This document shows, piece by piece, positions 6,091 through 7,179 of a stretch of DNA of 7,179 bases. The stretch's first letter is position 1. Each line of letters starts with the position of its first letter. Below the pieces are notes generated by a model, which was not told the origin of the DNA, ran no database searches, and worked only from the letters and a program-made list of their open reading frames with translations. Both the position numbers and the translations under genes were made by a program. Origin of the DNA: an uncultured Dehalococcoidia bacterium (GTDB lineage: Bacteria; Chloroflexota; Dehalococcoidia; Dehalococcoidales; UBA3254); the NCBI GenBank assembly GCA_903890885.1, contig CAITCX010000293.1:1-7179 (forward strand). Direction: 5' to 3'.

Positions 6091-6984
6091 ATGAAAGAAC
6101 TAGGTCGTTTAATAACTGCAATGGTAACCCCGTTCGATAGCAAAGGCAGAGTGGACTATGCACAAGCCAACAAGCTGGCTCTGGCCTGTCTGAAATCAGG
6201 CAGCGAGGGGGTGGTTCTCTCTGGCACAACAGGTGAATCTCCAACGCTGCTTCACAAAGAAGAATTGAAGTTATATACCGAAGTCAAGGCGGCAATTGGA
6301 AAGAGCGGCAAAGTCATCGCTGGCACCGGCAGCAATAGTACTGCTGAAGCGATTGAAGCCACACAGGGTGCTGAGAAGGCTGGGGTGGATGCCTGTTTAC
6401 TGGTTACACCCTATTACAACAAACCATCCCAGGAAGGCCTTTACCAGCATTTTAAAACCATCGCTGAAAACACCGGATTGCCGTGTATTTTATACAATGT
6501 CCCTGGCCGCACCGTAGTTAGTTTGGCAGCTGAGACTGTTATAGATTTAAGCCAAATTAAGAATATCATAGGTATTAAGGAAGCCTCTGGTAATCTGGAA
6601 GAGATTGGCAAAATCATTTCAGGCGCTAAAAAAGGTTTTTTGGTTTGGAGCGGCAATGATGGTGATGTATTGCCTTTGATGAAAATGGGAGGATACGGTG
6701 TCATAAGTGTAGCTTCACATCTGGTAGGCTTGCAGATGAAAGACTATATGACCAAATATATGGCTGGCAAAGTGGCCGAGGCAGATAAGATCTATATGAG
6801 CCTGATGCCCTTGATCAAAGCTCTTTTCGTAGTCTCCAATCCGGTACCAATAAAATACGCCTTGAATCAGATCGGGTTTAACGTCGGCAAGCCCAGACTG
6901 CCGCTGGTAGAGCCGGACGCCAAGTCTGCAGCGTTGATCAAAGAGACGCTCAAAAGCTACAAAATCGATCTACCATTGGATTAA
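6091..6984 (+). CDS. dapA: 4-hydroxy-tetrahydrodipicolinate synthase
   Basis: DapA condenses pyruvate with aspartate semialdehyde, the committed step to diaminopimelate and lysine. The 297-residue (beta/alpha)8-barrel protein has the usual length. Visible residues are the Schiff-base lysine K163 in GIKEASG, Tyr 135 and R140 in YNVPGRT, GTTGES at 45-50, and PYYNKP at 107-112 for the tyrosine of the proton relay. The ATG at 6091 is preferred over an in-frame TTG at 6070: it has AGGG 5 bases upstream, and MKELGRLITAM is the N-terminus I expect for the family. The TTG, which would add seven residues, also has an AAAGG nearby, so it is not excluded. At the lysine allosteric site, H55, N82, E86 and Y108 match E. 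coli H53, N80, E84 and Y106, but E. coli H56 is E58 here, so feedback sensitivity is uncertain. A terminator follows. Confidence 0.96.
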   Translation: MKELGRLITAMVTPFDSKGRVDYAQANKLALACLKSGSEGVVLSGTTGESPTLLHKEELKLYTEVKAAIGKSGKVIAGTGSNSTAEAIEATQGAEKAGVDACLLVTPYYNKPSQEGLYQHFKTIAENTGLPCILYNVPGRTVVSLAAETVIDLSQIKNIIGIKEASGNLEEIGKIISGAKKGFLVWSGNDGDVLPLMKMGGYGVISVASHLVGLQMKDYMTKYMAGKVAEADKIYMSLMPLIKALFVVSNPVPIKYALNQIGFNVGKPRLPLVEPDAKSAALIKETLKSYKIDLPLD

Positions 6985-7005
6985 ACGTAAGGAAGTTCGA
7001 TCTTT

Positions 7006-7036
7006 ATCCCCTCCCCCTGTCCGGGAGGGGATTTTT
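7006..7036 (+). terminator. Intrinsic terminator after dapA
   Basis: ATCCCCTCCC (7006-7015) pairs perfectly with GGGAGGGGAT (7023-7032) over 10 bp around a 7-base loop, and the T-run spans 7032-7036. It sits 21 bases after the dapA stop and closes the dap unit. Confidence 0.92.
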
Positions 7037-7090
7037 GTCTAATTTAGAAATAGTTGTTTAAAAACTCAGCTGCTATATACCTCTTTTCTC

Positions 7091-7120
7091 TTGCGTAGGG
7101 TAACTTAGAGGGATTATACT
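7091..7120 (+). promoter_or_regulatory. Weak candidate promoter reading out of the right edge
   Basis: TTGCGT (7091-7096), 18 bases and TATACT (7115-7120) match 3 of 6 and 5 of 6 positions. The stretch 7037-7179 contains no gene I can support, so this could serve a gene beyond the window. The -35 is poor and the call is tentative. Confidence 0.25.
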
Positions 7121-7179
7121 TGTCACCAAAGCAATATATTATGAGGCTGTAAATTGGAATACCGCACGTTGTATATCAC

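Overview
This window is bacterial chromosome with ordinary housekeeping content: five genes, two short transcription units pointing right and one pointing left. By eye the base composition is moderately AT-rich. The gene set, the protein wording (for example a DapA starting MKELGRLITAM) and the rpsO-pnp-dapB-dapA order remind me most of Chloroflexota, class Dehalococcoidia. That placement is from memory and was not checked.

Left part, minus strand (1-2334). hisZ (1057-2277) is followed 83 bases downstream by hisG, which starts with GTG at 973 and runs off the left edge. HisZ is a histidyl-tRNA-synthetase paralogue that has lost its ATP-binding arginines. It serves as the regulatory subunit of HisG, so the pair should form the ATP phosphoribosyltransferase that starts histidine synthesis. 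The HisG is unusual. A complete short-form HisG module (about residues 1-215) is followed in the same frame by the start of a second HisG module (from about residue 246). The first module also has a damaged PRPP-binding signature.

Centre (2278-2546) is a divergent control region. It holds a leftward promoter candidate for hisZ, a perfect 9-bp inverted repeat, and two rightward promoter candidates for rpsO with a possible leader hairpin between them.

Right part, plus strand (2547-7036). rpsO (ribosomal protein S15) and pnp (polynucleotide phosphorylase, TTG start) are 19 bases apart and end at a strong intrinsic terminator. dapB and dapA follow, giving successive lysine/diaminopimelate steps: DapA makes the heterocycle that DapB reduces. 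Each has its own promoter candidate, and a second strong terminator closes dapA. The last 143 bases hold no gene, only a weak promoter candidate for something beyond the edge.

I see no mobile element, CRISPR array, tRNA, rRNA or phage gene. The strongest candidate for something undescribed is the tandem HisG beside HisZ.
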